Assembly: GCA_002376845.1 (NCBI GenBank) | Contig: DFOS01000015.1 | Coordinates: 62,001-126,000 of the forward strand | Reading direction: 5' to 3' | DNA length: 64,000 bases | DNA from: Bdellovibrionaceae bacterium UBA3535 | Lineage (GTDB): Bacteria; Bdellovibrionota; Bdellovibrionia; Bdellovibrionales; UBA840 | Shown here: positions 8,595 through 15,700 of the stretch, piece after piece | Numbering within the stretch: position 1 is the stretch's first letter | Layout of the letters: the number at the start of each line of letters is the position of its first letter | Translations under genes and position numbers: made by a program | Notes under the pieces: model-generated | Told to the model about the DNA's origin: nothing | The model's database searches: none | Seen by the model: only the letters and a program-made list of their open reading frames with translations

Positions 8595-9713
8595 CTATAG
8601 AGTGAAACCAGGTATGCTCAGCCGGGCCTTACTATACTTACTTGCTCGAGATTTTAGGATGGCAGCTACTTGTGCTTGATTGGGCATTTGGCTCTGTGGC
8701 AATAGAGCTACTTCCCCGCCGTTTTGTAGGACCAATTCTGCGAGATCATCCAGTATGTCATCATCAAAGCAATCTTTTTGTTTTGGGTGTAAAATAAATG
8801 TGCCATTTTTCCTGTTTAAAAGCCCCCAGATATGTTGATCTTCTGCAATGTACAATCTAGCTATATTTCTTTGTGCAGCTTGCAAAGCTACGCGGTGAAG
8901 ATCAAACTCTGCCATTCCACCTACACTGGCTCGCTGCAATTGTTTTAGAATTCGGCTTATGTGCTTCTTCTCTACTTGGTGACTAATGCTATGTAGGGCC
9001 CTACGAATATTTGCCACATCCTGAACATCAATTTCTTGCTCAACCGCATCGTGCAAAATATTAGGATAATTGGATTCATTCCTTAATAGCTCAATGTCGT
9101 CCTTACTGCCTATAAGGAGCAAGGGAATGTTGAGGTTTTCCACAACATCGTTTAACCAGTCGTCAATCCAATCTACAGTAGCATGTTCCCAAAGATATTT
9201 AGAAAGCATATCATGGGTATTTGTGTTTGAAGTATGTCGATTCATTTGTCCTACGCAGCGAAGTCCCGTAAGACTTGCTCGATAAAGACCAACTTTGGTT
9301 TTACTCAAAACCAAAATATAGGAGTCCATTTCTGCTTGAGCCGCCTTTAGAATTGGTTTTATGTGAAAACTATCAGCAATTACGCTGAAACTAGGCGTGT
9401 AAACAGGAAGCTTTTTAAGTAAAAAGGCTTTGCTGCTTCGAAATAGTCCCCAGCAGCCCGCACCTTTAGACATTAGCATTTCTGGTTTTTGTACTAAGTT
9501 TCGAATGGGATTTAAAAAGCTTTTGGCTTTGCCAATGGGCCATTGACGTAGCAATAGATTTTCGCTTTGCCAGATGATTCTTTCTAGCTCAGCGACAATT
9601 TCATTTTGAGATAGGTTGGTCGTGTTAATGTAGGCAGAAAGATGAAAGCAAGACTGACTTAGCCTTAAGTCCGCCAAGGCTCGCCTTTTTTTTGCCGTAG
9701 TATTGCTAGTCAT
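8595..9713 (-). CDS. eRF1-like protein of the baeRF3 type, paralogue 1
   Basis: 372 residues. The pattern fits the bacterial/archaeal eRF1-related (baeRF) proteins: a mid-domain VIADSFHIKPIL, and a C-terminal L7Ae-like domain with LYIAEDQHIWG and DDDILDDLAELVLQ. The family is predicted to act on ribosomes in rescue or stress. The central loop is RHTSNTNTHDML, without a GGQ-like motif, unlike paralogue 2 (GGK). The start at 9713 is set by GAGGGGG five bases before the ATG; a GTG eight codons upstream lacks one. It sits between nhaR and nhaA, and the two paralogues flank nhaR. Confidence 0.72.
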   Translation of the reverse strand: MTSNTTAKKRRALADLRLSQSCFHLSAYINTTNLSQNEIVAELERIIWQSENLLLRQWPIGKAKSFLNPIRNLVQKPEMLMSKGAGCWGLFRSSKAFLLKKLPVYTPSFSVIADSFHIKPILKAAQAEMDSYILVLSKTKVGLYRASLTGLRCVGQMNRHTSNTNTHDMLSKYLWEHATVDWIDDWLNDVVENLNIPLLLIGSKDDIELLRNESNYPNILHDAVEQEIDVQDVANIRRALHSISHQVEKKHISRILKQLQRASVGGMAEFDLHRVALQAAQRNIARLYIAEDQHIWGLLNRKNGTFILHPKQKDCFDDDILDDLAELVLQNGGEVALLPQSQMPNQAQVAAILKSRASKYSKARLSIPGFTL

Positions 9714-9791
9714 TTTTCCCCCTCTTCGATGATACACTTAGTATCTGCGATATGAGGGTTTTTATAAAATAGATAAATACTATGCCATATT

Positions 9792-9805
9792 TCGATAAAA
9801 TCGAT
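9792..9805. promoter_or_regulatory. Candidate NhaR operator upstream of baeRF3-nhaA
   Basis: TCGATAAAATCGAT reads as TCGA-N5-TCGA, an inverted repeat, located between nhaR's stop (9812) and the baeRF3 start (9713). A second copy differing at 2 of 14 positions lies at 10720-10733. Matching copies at both promoter positions of a LysR-regulated locus suggest a regulator-binding site. Confidence 0.5.
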
Positions 9806-9811
9806 ACAAAG

Positions 9812-10705
9812 CTAATAGTCAGCGAATGAAAAGTCTCGCATAAGTTGTGTGGCGATGGGATTGTCGACAATTCTTTTGGTAGAAATTAAAAAGAATTCTT
9901 CAAATACACCTTTTAAGCTGCCGAGCTTCACAATCTTACCTTCATCAAGGTATCTTTTTACGGCAAACTCAGGCTCGGCAATCAAGCCAACCCCCTCCAT
10001 GGCCAAGAACTTTTGAATGGCAGTATCTTGTACATTGACGCTAACTTTATAATTGATATTGGCAGCTTCAAAAAAGTGCTCGATATCATGTCTCAGTTTG
10101 GAATGGTTCGTGGGTAGTATGAAGGATTGTCCCTCAAGAGACTGCGGAAAATTATCTTGTAATGGGGCAAATTCTTTAGCTCCATATACATGAACGGGCA
10201 ATTTGCCAATGCAGCGACTATACACCGATTTTTCTTCGGAATCTGCCATGATATGATGATTGGCCAGTACCAAATCGATGGAGTGATTGATGAGCTGTCG
10301 ATACAGTTCATCACCTGTCCCGTCTAATAATGTAATGTTGCAGTCTTGAATCTTTTGTGCCGCCTGGATCAAGCGGACACTTAAGTGCTTAGGCACACTA
10401 TCTAGACTACCAATATTTAGGTGGGGGCGTACGGAAAAAGTTTTGTCGCGCAACATCTCTTGAAGTTCAGTTCCAAGACTATAGATCTGATTGGCATACT
10501 TCAAAGTGGCTTTTCCCGCATCCGTAAGAATCAGTTGTCGGTTCTTTCTTTCGAAAAGCTTTTGATCAAAGGACTCTTCTAGTTGTTTCAGTTGGGCACT
10601 AAGTGCAGGTTGCCCAACGTTAAGTTTTTCTGAAGCCTTCGATATACTGCCTTCTGTAGCAATGGTCTTAAAATATAGTAAGTGATGGTAATTTAGCCAG
10701 GACAT
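9812..10705 (-). CDS. nhaR: LysR-family regulator of the NhaR type
   Basis: 297 residues. The N-terminal winged helix-turn-helix reads WLNYHHLLYFKTIATEGSIS, ending in a recognition helix around LSAQLKQLEES. The LNYHHLxYF opening is typical of NhaR. The C-terminal part is the usual substrate-binding-like sensor domain. In E. coli NhaR activates nhaA in response to sodium; here nhaA lies two genes downstream. The ATG at 10705 is preferred because GGAGGG precedes it; an ATG five codons upstream has no site. Two matching palindromes flank the gene. Confidence 0.88.
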   Translation of the reverse strand: MSWLNYHHLLYFKTIATEGSISKASEKLNVGQPALSAQLKQLEESFDQKLFERKNRQLILTDAGKATLKYANQIYSLGTELQEMLRDKTFSVRPHLNIGSLDSVPKHLSVRLIQAAQKIQDCNITLLDGTGDELYRQLINHSIDLVLANHHIMADSEEKSVYSRCIGKLPVHVYGAKEFAPLQDNFPQSLEGQSFILPTNHSKLRHDIEHFFEAANINYKVSVNVQDTAIQKFLAMEGVGLIAEPEFAVKRYLDEGKIVKLGSLKGVFEEFFLISTKRIVDNPIATQLMRDFSFADY

Positions 10706-10719
10706 CCACCCTCCATTCA

Positions 10720-10733
10720 TCGAAATAATCGAT
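10720..10733. promoter_or_regulatory. Candidate NhaR operator between nhaR and divergent baeRF3
   Basis: TCGAAATAATCGAT is the second TCGA-N5-TCGA palindrome, matching the copy at 9792-9805 in 12 of 14 bases. It lies directly before the nhaR start and in front of the divergent transcript, the typical place for LysR autoregulation. An AT-rich tract (10741-10760) follows and may hold promoter elements. Confidence 0.5.
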
Positions 10734-10806
10734 CAACTGCATATTATATATATATTTTTTAGATACAAGCAAAAACGCTAGATTATAAGCTGGGGAGGGA
10801 ATGAAA

Positions 10807-11889
10807 ATGAGAGAGGTTAAGGCGCTAGAGGTATTAAATTATGCAAGTGATTTTTCGCCATGCATATCCATGTACTTATCGGTTAGTAAGTCGCAGACGA
10901 AGCAACAAACCTATTTAGAATTACAAAAATTCATTAATTATGCCCAGTCAAAATTAAGTCAGGATTATGGTTTTGGCGTAGCTAGAGAATTATTGCGAGA
11001 TATTCAACACTTCATTCGTAATCTAGAGTTTAAAAACAAGGAAAGCTTTGCTTTGTTTATTGCAAAGGGTTTTAAAGGGGTATTGTATTTGCCGTACAAG
11101 GCCGACAATCTTTGTGTTGTAGCGGATAGCTTTCATACAAAGCCATTGATTAAGTGGCTACAAGACCCCAATCATTTTTATTTGGTATCTTTGTCAGCAA
11201 AGAAAATCAAATTATTTCAAGGCTCTAGTAAAGGAATGCACGAACTAAGAAGCTACAATCTAGAGATATTGGATAAGCGTGATATGGTTTATCGACGTGG
11301 TGGTAAGGGTGAGAGAAATGTGGCAGATGGCAAACAGCGCAAAAGGCAAGAGGCTTTATTTTTAAAGGAAATAAAAAGAATATGCCCAATGCTAGAGGCG
11401 GATTTGAATATGGAAGAAGCACCACTATTGCTCGCAGGAAGCTCACAACTTAAAAAGATTTACTACGAAAACTCTACTTATCCTTACGTTCTAGAGGAAA
11501 GCTTAAATGGCAGTTTTGCCTCAGCTAAAAACCATAAGTTTTTCCAGGCGGCCAATCAATTGGTTCAAAATTATCATAAGCGACGACAGGAAGAATTGAT
11601 TAATAAATACAAAGAAAAAAACGGCGAAAAATCCATTGTGAAGATAGCAGAAGCGGCCAGTAGCGGTAGAATAGAAAAACTTTTGGTTGCAGAGGATTAT
11701 CAACTATGGGGTATCTATGACAAGGATTCTGGAAAAATAGTGATTCACGATAGGCAGCTAAATGCAAAAGATGAGGATATTTTAGATGATATATCCGAAC
11801 AAGTTTTAAAATGCCGAGGAAATGTTTTCGTTTTGCCTAAAAACAAGATGCCGGATGATTCCTTGGCCTATGCAATTTACCGATGGTAG
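10807..11889 (+). CDS. eRF1-like protein of the baeRF3 type, paralogue 2
   Basis: 360 residues. It shares key blocks with paralogue 1: VVADSFHTKPLI, LLVAEDYQLWG and DEDILDDISEQVL, the last two in the C-terminal L7Ae-like domain. In the central domain residues 162-180 form a basic loop YRRGGKGER followed by GKQRKRQE, placed where release factors carry the GGQ loop; the Gln itself is replaced by Lys. Predicted role: ribosome-associated factor in stress or rescue. The second ATG (10807) is preferred because GGAGG is eight bases upstream, but only two bases from the first ATG. It is divergent from nhaR and 13 bases before an HPF-like gene. Confidence 0.72.
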   Translation: MREVKALEVLNYASDFSPCISMYLSVSKSQTKQQTYLELQKFINYAQSKLSQDYGFGVARELLRDIQHFIRNLEFKNKESFALFIAKGFKGVLYLPYKADNLCVVADSFHTKPLIKWLQDPNHFYLVSLSAKKIKLFQGSSKGMHELRSYNLEILDKRDMVYRRGGKGERNVADGKQRKRQEALFLKEIKRICPMLEADLNMEEAPLLLAGSSQLKKIYYENSTYPYVLEESLNGSFASAKNHKFFQAANQLVQNYHKRRQEELINKYKEKNGEKSIVKIAEAASSGRIEKLLVAEDYQLWGIYDKDSGKIVIHDRQLNAKDEDILDDISEQVLKCRGNVFVLPKNKMPDDSLAYAIYRW

Positions 11890-11902
11890 AGGAGGACTTA
11901 CA

Positions 11903-12223
11903 ATGCTAGAAAACGTATTTATCAGATATAAAAAGTTTTCACCAAGTTATCAGCATAAAATTATTTTGCAGCATGCAATGTCTGCTGTGCAGGATATTGC
12001 ACCAACTGATGCAAGCATTCGAGTTCTACTTGAGGAGACTAAGAACGGCTATGATGGATGCATACGGATTTCCTCGAGCTCAGGTTACTTTTTTGCTAAG
12101 TCGAATGCCAGCAGCCTTTCGGCACTTTGTTTTGATTTACAGTATAAAATTGTAAGACAACTAGAGCGTTGGCGCGAACTGCGCTATAGCTCTGAGCAGC
12201 GTGATTTTCGCCGCGCCAATTAG
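11903..12223 (+). CDS. Small HPF/RaiA-like protein, possible ribosome hibernation factor
   Basis: 106 residues from the ATG at 11903, preceded by GAGGAGG. The order of elements resembles the S30AE fold of hibernation factors: an N-terminal strand, a helix (HKIILQHAMSAVQDIA), strands IRVLLEET, DGCIRISSSSG and YFFAKSN, then a long C-terminal helix ending in KIVRQLERWRELR. Such proteins sit in the mRNA channel of the 30S subunit and shut down translation. Similarity is distant and no family motif is decisive. It lies 13 bases after baeRF3 paralogue 2, supporting a ribosome role for both. A more canonical HPF gene lies at 63566. Confidence 0.55.
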   Translation: MLENVFIRYKKFSPSYQHKIILQHAMSAVQDIAPTDASIRVLLEETKNGYDGCIRISSSSGYFFAKSNASSLSALCFDLQYKIVRQLERWRELRYSSEQRDFRRAN

Positions 12224-12297
12224 GTGGTTTGGATAAAAAATGCTGAGTAAATTTCACAATTACTAGTCATTTAATTACTACAACTTGCATTCAAAAC

Positions 12298-12338
12298 AAA
12301 ATCCCCCAATAGTGGCGAAATCATCCTTGGGGGATTTT
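12298..12338 (+). promoter_or_regulatory. 12-bp hairpin covering the start of the AGCS symporter gene
   Basis: AAAATCCCCCAA (12298-12309) pairs perfectly with TTGGGGGATTTT (12327-12338) around a 17-base loop, and a fifth T follows. The right arm contains the GGGGGA ribosome-binding site and touches the TTG start at 12338. It could terminate the upstream ribosome-factor transcript, or hide the start of the symporter gene, or both. Confidence 0.65.
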
Positions 12339-13699
12339 TGATTTCGGAATTTTTAGATACAGCGGTAGCTTATGCTTGGGGAATGCCTCTAGTCGTGCTG
12401 CTTATGGGCGGTGGCTTATACTTGCTGTTTGTTTCCCGCTTCTTACCTTTTCGCGGACTGTTTCGAGCGCTTGCCATTACCCTAGGCCGCTTCCAGCATA
12501 AAGGCGATGCTACTGCCTCGGGCCAACTCTCACATTTCCAAGCCCTAACAAACGCCGTTTCGGGTACAGTTGGCTTAGGAAATATAGGAGGGGTTGCTTT
12601 TGCGCTAACGCAAGGTGGTCCCGGTGCAATATTTTGGATGTGGATTACTGCGCTGATTGGTATGAACACAAAATTCTTTGAATGTACCTTATCGGTAATG
12701 TTTCGCGGAAAAGATTATACTGGTGAAGTGCAGGGTGGCCCGATGTATGTGATTCAAAAAGCCCTGCCCAAAAGCATGTTGCCACTAGCTTATCTTTTTG
12801 CCTTTTGCGGAATGATTGGAACAGCACCGCTTTATAACGCTGGAGAGCTTGCCAATATTTTGCATGCCGAATTTGAAGTGTCTAAGGGTTTGGTAGGAAT
12901 CGTTTGCGCCCTTATTGTTATTGTGGTCTTTTCAGGTGGAGTTCGCTCACTTGGGCGCGTTACAGATAAGTTGGTGCCTTTTATGTGCCTGTTCTATGTT
13001 AGTTTGGCGATGGTCATTATCTTTCTTAACATTGAAAAGGTGCCGGGCGTTTTTTCATTGATTTTCCGAGAGGCCTTTACAGGGCATGCAGCTGTTGGGG
13101 GAGCCATGGGCTTAACCTTTGCAGAGGTAATGAAAACTGGAGTAAAGCGAGCCGCCTTTTCTAATGAGGCCGGTGTTGGTACTGCACCTATGGCCCATTC
13201 CAATGTAAAAACTTCGGAACCAATAAGTGAAGGCTTTGTTGCCATGTTGGGACCTTTTATTGATACCATCGTGGTTTGCACGATGACGGCCGTGGTTATT
13301 CTGGTGTCTTTGGATATGTCCACCTATGTGGGACAAGAGAATATCAAAGGGGTCTTGATCACCAAAGAAGCCTTTATCTTAAACTTTCCTACTTACGGAA
13401 AGTACTTCTTAGGTTTTGCTGCTGTGATGTTTTCAGTTTCCTCAATGCTGGGTTTTGCCAACTATGTACAAAAGTGTTGGAATTTTATTTTCAAAGGTTT
13501 GCGTGGTTTTGGAAACCGCACCTTTATCGCGCTTTATGCGATTGGCATTATCCTGGGTACGATTTCTTCTGCTACGGATATAATCAACTTGCTGGATCTG
13601 ATGTTTGCCATGATGGTATTGCCCAATATGATTGCCACGGTAATATTGGCGCCAAAGGTGAAAGCTGCTTTAAAAGATTACTGGCAACGTTATCCGTAA
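12338..13699 (+). CDS. Sodium:alanine (AGCS family) amino-acid symporter
   Basis: 453 residues, typical for AGCS transporters, with about ten membrane segments. Signature stretches are ALTNAVSGTVGLGNIGGVAFA, GGPGAIFWMW, TGEVQGGPMYVI and FSNEAGVGTAPMAHS. It imports alanine or glycine with sodium across the inner membrane. The TTG start keeps the usual family N terminus (VAYAWGMPLVVLLMGGG) and has GGGGGA upstream, but that site lies in a long hairpin. The sodium coupling fits the neighbouring NhaA. Several long open frames on the other strand here are shadows. Confidence 0.93.
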   Translation: MISEFLDTAVAYAWGMPLVVLLMGGGLYLLFVSRFLPFRGLFRALAITLGRFQHKGDATASGQLSHFQALTNAVSGTVGLGNIGGVAFALTQGGPGAIFWMWITALIGMNTKFFECTLSVMFRGKDYTGEVQGGPMYVIQKALPKSMLPLAYLFAFCGMIGTAPLYNAGELANILHAEFEVSKGLVGIVCALIVIVVFSGGVRSLGRVTDKLVPFMCLFYVSLAMVIIFLNIEKVPGVFSLIFREAFTGHAAVGGAMGLTFAEVMKTGVKRAAFSNEAGVGTAPMAHSNVKTSEPISEGFVAMLGPFIDTIVVCTMTAVVILVSLDMSTYVGQENIKGVLITKEAFILNFPTYGKYFLGFAAVMFSVSSMLGFANYVQKCWNFIFKGLRGFGNRTFIALYAIGIILGTISSATDIINLLDLMFAMMVLPNMIATVILAPKVKAALKDYWQRYP

Positions 13700-13740
13700 A
13701 AATATAAGCACTTTACCGCTATTCTCATTGGTGCTAGCCT

Positions 13741-15291
13741 TTGAAGGTGAATCAAGAAAAGCCAGGCTGGTCCGAGCAATTAAAACTTTTTTTAAAGCCA
13801 AGTGTGGTACGCATGCTGTTTCTAGGCTTTTCTGCTGGCATGCCGCTTCTTCTAATATTTTCTTCCCTATCTTTATGGCTTCGAGAGGCAGGCATTGATC
13901 GGTCTGCCGTTACTTTTTTTTCTTGGGCGGCTTTAGGCTATTCATTTAAATTTGTATGGTCGCCCTTGGTGGACCGTTTGCCGCTGCCGATTTTGACAAA
14001 ACTACTAGGGCGTCGCCGATCATGGCTACTATTATCACAAGTCATGATTGTTAGCTCCATCGTCTGGATGGCTCTAACAGATCCTACAAAGTCGGACTTT
14101 TCCTTACAAGTGATGGCCGTGGCTGCGGTACTATTGGGTTTTTCTGGTGCCACTCAAGATATTGTTATTGATGCCTTTCGAATTGAATCGGATGTACCAG
14201 AGATGCAGGCGACGATGTCGGCCACTTATATTGCAGGTTATCGAATTGGAATGATAGTATCCGGAGCTGGTGCCTTGTTTTTAGCAAGCTTGTTAGGCTC
14301 AACTAAAGATATATATAACTATGGGGCCTGGAAGTGGACCTATATAATTATGGCCATGACCATGTTGGTGGGCATTTTAACAACGATATTTTCGCCAGAG
14401 CCAAAAGCAAATGCCAAATTTAATACTAACTATAGCACAACAGATTACTCCAGATTTTTGGCCTTGTTTTTTTGTAGTGTATCAACTTTTGTCGGAATGT
14501 TTTTTCTGTCTGCAGACATTGTTTCCACCAGTAAAAACTTTTTTGCTTTTTATCTTGGCTCGGGCTTATCGGCATTTATTATCGAAGGCTTGCGTTTTTT
14601 TATTGCTGTGTTGGGGGCCATATCAATGGCCATCCTTTTGCAAAAGTTAAAACTTGTTAATCGTCAAATGCTAGAAGAGACCTATATTGGTCCGGTTAAA
14701 GATTTTTTTCAGCGCTATGGTTTAAGCGCTGCTCTATTGCTACTTTCCCTAGTAGGGCTTTATCGTATAAGCGATATTGTATTGGGTGTGATATCGAATG
14801 TTTTTTATCAGGATCTTGATTTTACCAAAACACAAATTGCTTCAGTGGTAAAAACCTATGGCGTAATCATGACATTGGTTGGTGGCTTTTTAGGGGGTAT
14901 TCTAACAAACCGCTATGGTGTAATGCGTATACTTTTCCTAGGCGCTTTCTTGTCTGCCATCACCAACTTATTGTTTATGGCTTTAGCGTATATGGGCTAC
15001 AACCTACCGATGCTTTATGTGGTCATTTCTGCAGACAATTTGGCTGCTGGCTTGGCAAGCGCTGCCTTTGTGGCTTTTCTTTCTAGTTTGGTGAACATAC
15101 AGTTTACGGCCACTCAGTATGCCATTTTTTCATCTCTAATGACTTTACTGCCTAAGGTTTTGGGCGGATATTCTGGCTCTATGGTAGATACTATTGGTTA
15201 TCCCATGTTCTTTTTGTTCACCACTCTTATAGGTGTTCCTGTAATGTTTCTTGTTTACCTTGCAGCCAAAGTCATGAAGTTAAATAAGTGA
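13741..15291 (+). CDS. AmpG-like major-facilitator permease (muropeptide transporter family)
   Basis: 516 residues with 12-14 membrane segments. The N-terminal half matches AmpG: FLGFSAGMPLLLIFSSLSLW, GYSFKFVWSPLVDRLPLP, LGRRRSWLLLSQ and GATQDIVIDAFRIE. AmpG imports anhydro-muropeptides for cell-wall recycling. In a predator that digests prey peptidoglycan such a permease could also feed on prey wall fragments; that is inference. The start is uncertain: TTG at 13741 gives the longest frame, GTG at 13747 is possible, and no clear ribosome-binding site is seen. It follows the AGCS gene by 41 bases. Confidence 0.85.
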   Translation: MKVNQEKPGWSEQLKLFLKPSVVRMLFLGFSAGMPLLLIFSSLSLWLREAGIDRSAVTFFSWAALGYSFKFVWSPLVDRLPLPILTKLLGRRRSWLLLSQVMIVSSIVWMALTDPTKSDFSLQVMAVAAVLLGFSGATQDIVIDAFRIESDVPEMQATMSATYIAGYRIGMIVSGAGALFLASLLGSTKDIYNYGAWKWTYIIMAMTMLVGILTTIFSPEPKANAKFNTNYSTTDYSRFLALFFCSVSTFVGMFFLSADIVSTSKNFFAFYLGSGLSAFIIEGLRFFIAVLGAISMAILLQKLKLVNRQMLEETYIGPVKDFFQRYGLSAALLLLSLVGLYRISDIVLGVISNVFYQDLDFTKTQIASVVKTYGVIMTLVGGFLGGILTNRYGVMRILFLGAFLSAITNLLFMALAYMGYNLPMLYVVISADNLAAGLASAAFVAFLSSLVNIQFTATQYAIFSSLMTLLPKVLGGYSGSMVDTIGYPMFFLFTTLIGVPVMFLVYLAAKVMKLNK

Positions 15292-15351
15292 TCTAGATCA
15301 TTTCTTTTTTCTTCAAACTAGCTAAAATATTTCTGATATCTGGAGGTAATT

Positions 15352-15700
15352 ATGAAAGACTTTCTAGCACATTATAACGAGTTAAATGAATGGATGCAGA
15401 AGCTGGGGGCAGAAATTCCTGACAGTATGCAGGCGTTTGGCAAGCTACATGAGTCCTCCATTGCCAAGGGTGCCCTGGATTCCAAAACCAAAGAATTAAT
15501 TGCTTTAGGCATTGCGATTACGGTGCGTTGTGATGGATGCATATCTTTTCATGTGCACGATGCCATGAAGGCCGGTGCAAAAAAAAGCGGAGATAGCAGA
15601 AACCGTTGGCGTAGCCGTACTCATGGGAGGAGGCCCATCTGTGGTATACGGAATCGAAGCAATGCAAGCTCTAAGTCAGTACCAAGAACAAGGGCTTTAA
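15352..15700 (+). CDS. AhpD-like / carboxymuconolactone decarboxylase family protein, frameshifted
   Basis: The frame opens with MKDFLAHYNELNEW and contains the family redox site CDGCISFHVHDA (CxxC followed by His). It then breaks in a run of eight A (15579-15586). Skipping one base there restores a normal family ending (IAETVGVAVLMGGGPSVVYG) with a stop at 15698-15700; unshifted, the frame gives a basic unrelated tail and stops at 15705. The repaired protein is about 116 residues, normal length. Either the run has one A too many through sequencing error or mutation, or slippage on A8 makes the full protein. AhpD-like proteins act in peroxide defence as thiol reductases. Confidence 0.8.

Noticed and set aside
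12224..12337. Glycine riboswitch before the AGCS gene
   Set aside because: Such riboswitches often precede this transporter family, but the leader is only about 110 bases and shows none of the conserved core; only the long hairpin is evident.
13276..13707. 143-codon frame inside the AGCS symporter gene
   Set aside because: Shifted shadow of a conserved transporter; protein composition is implausible.
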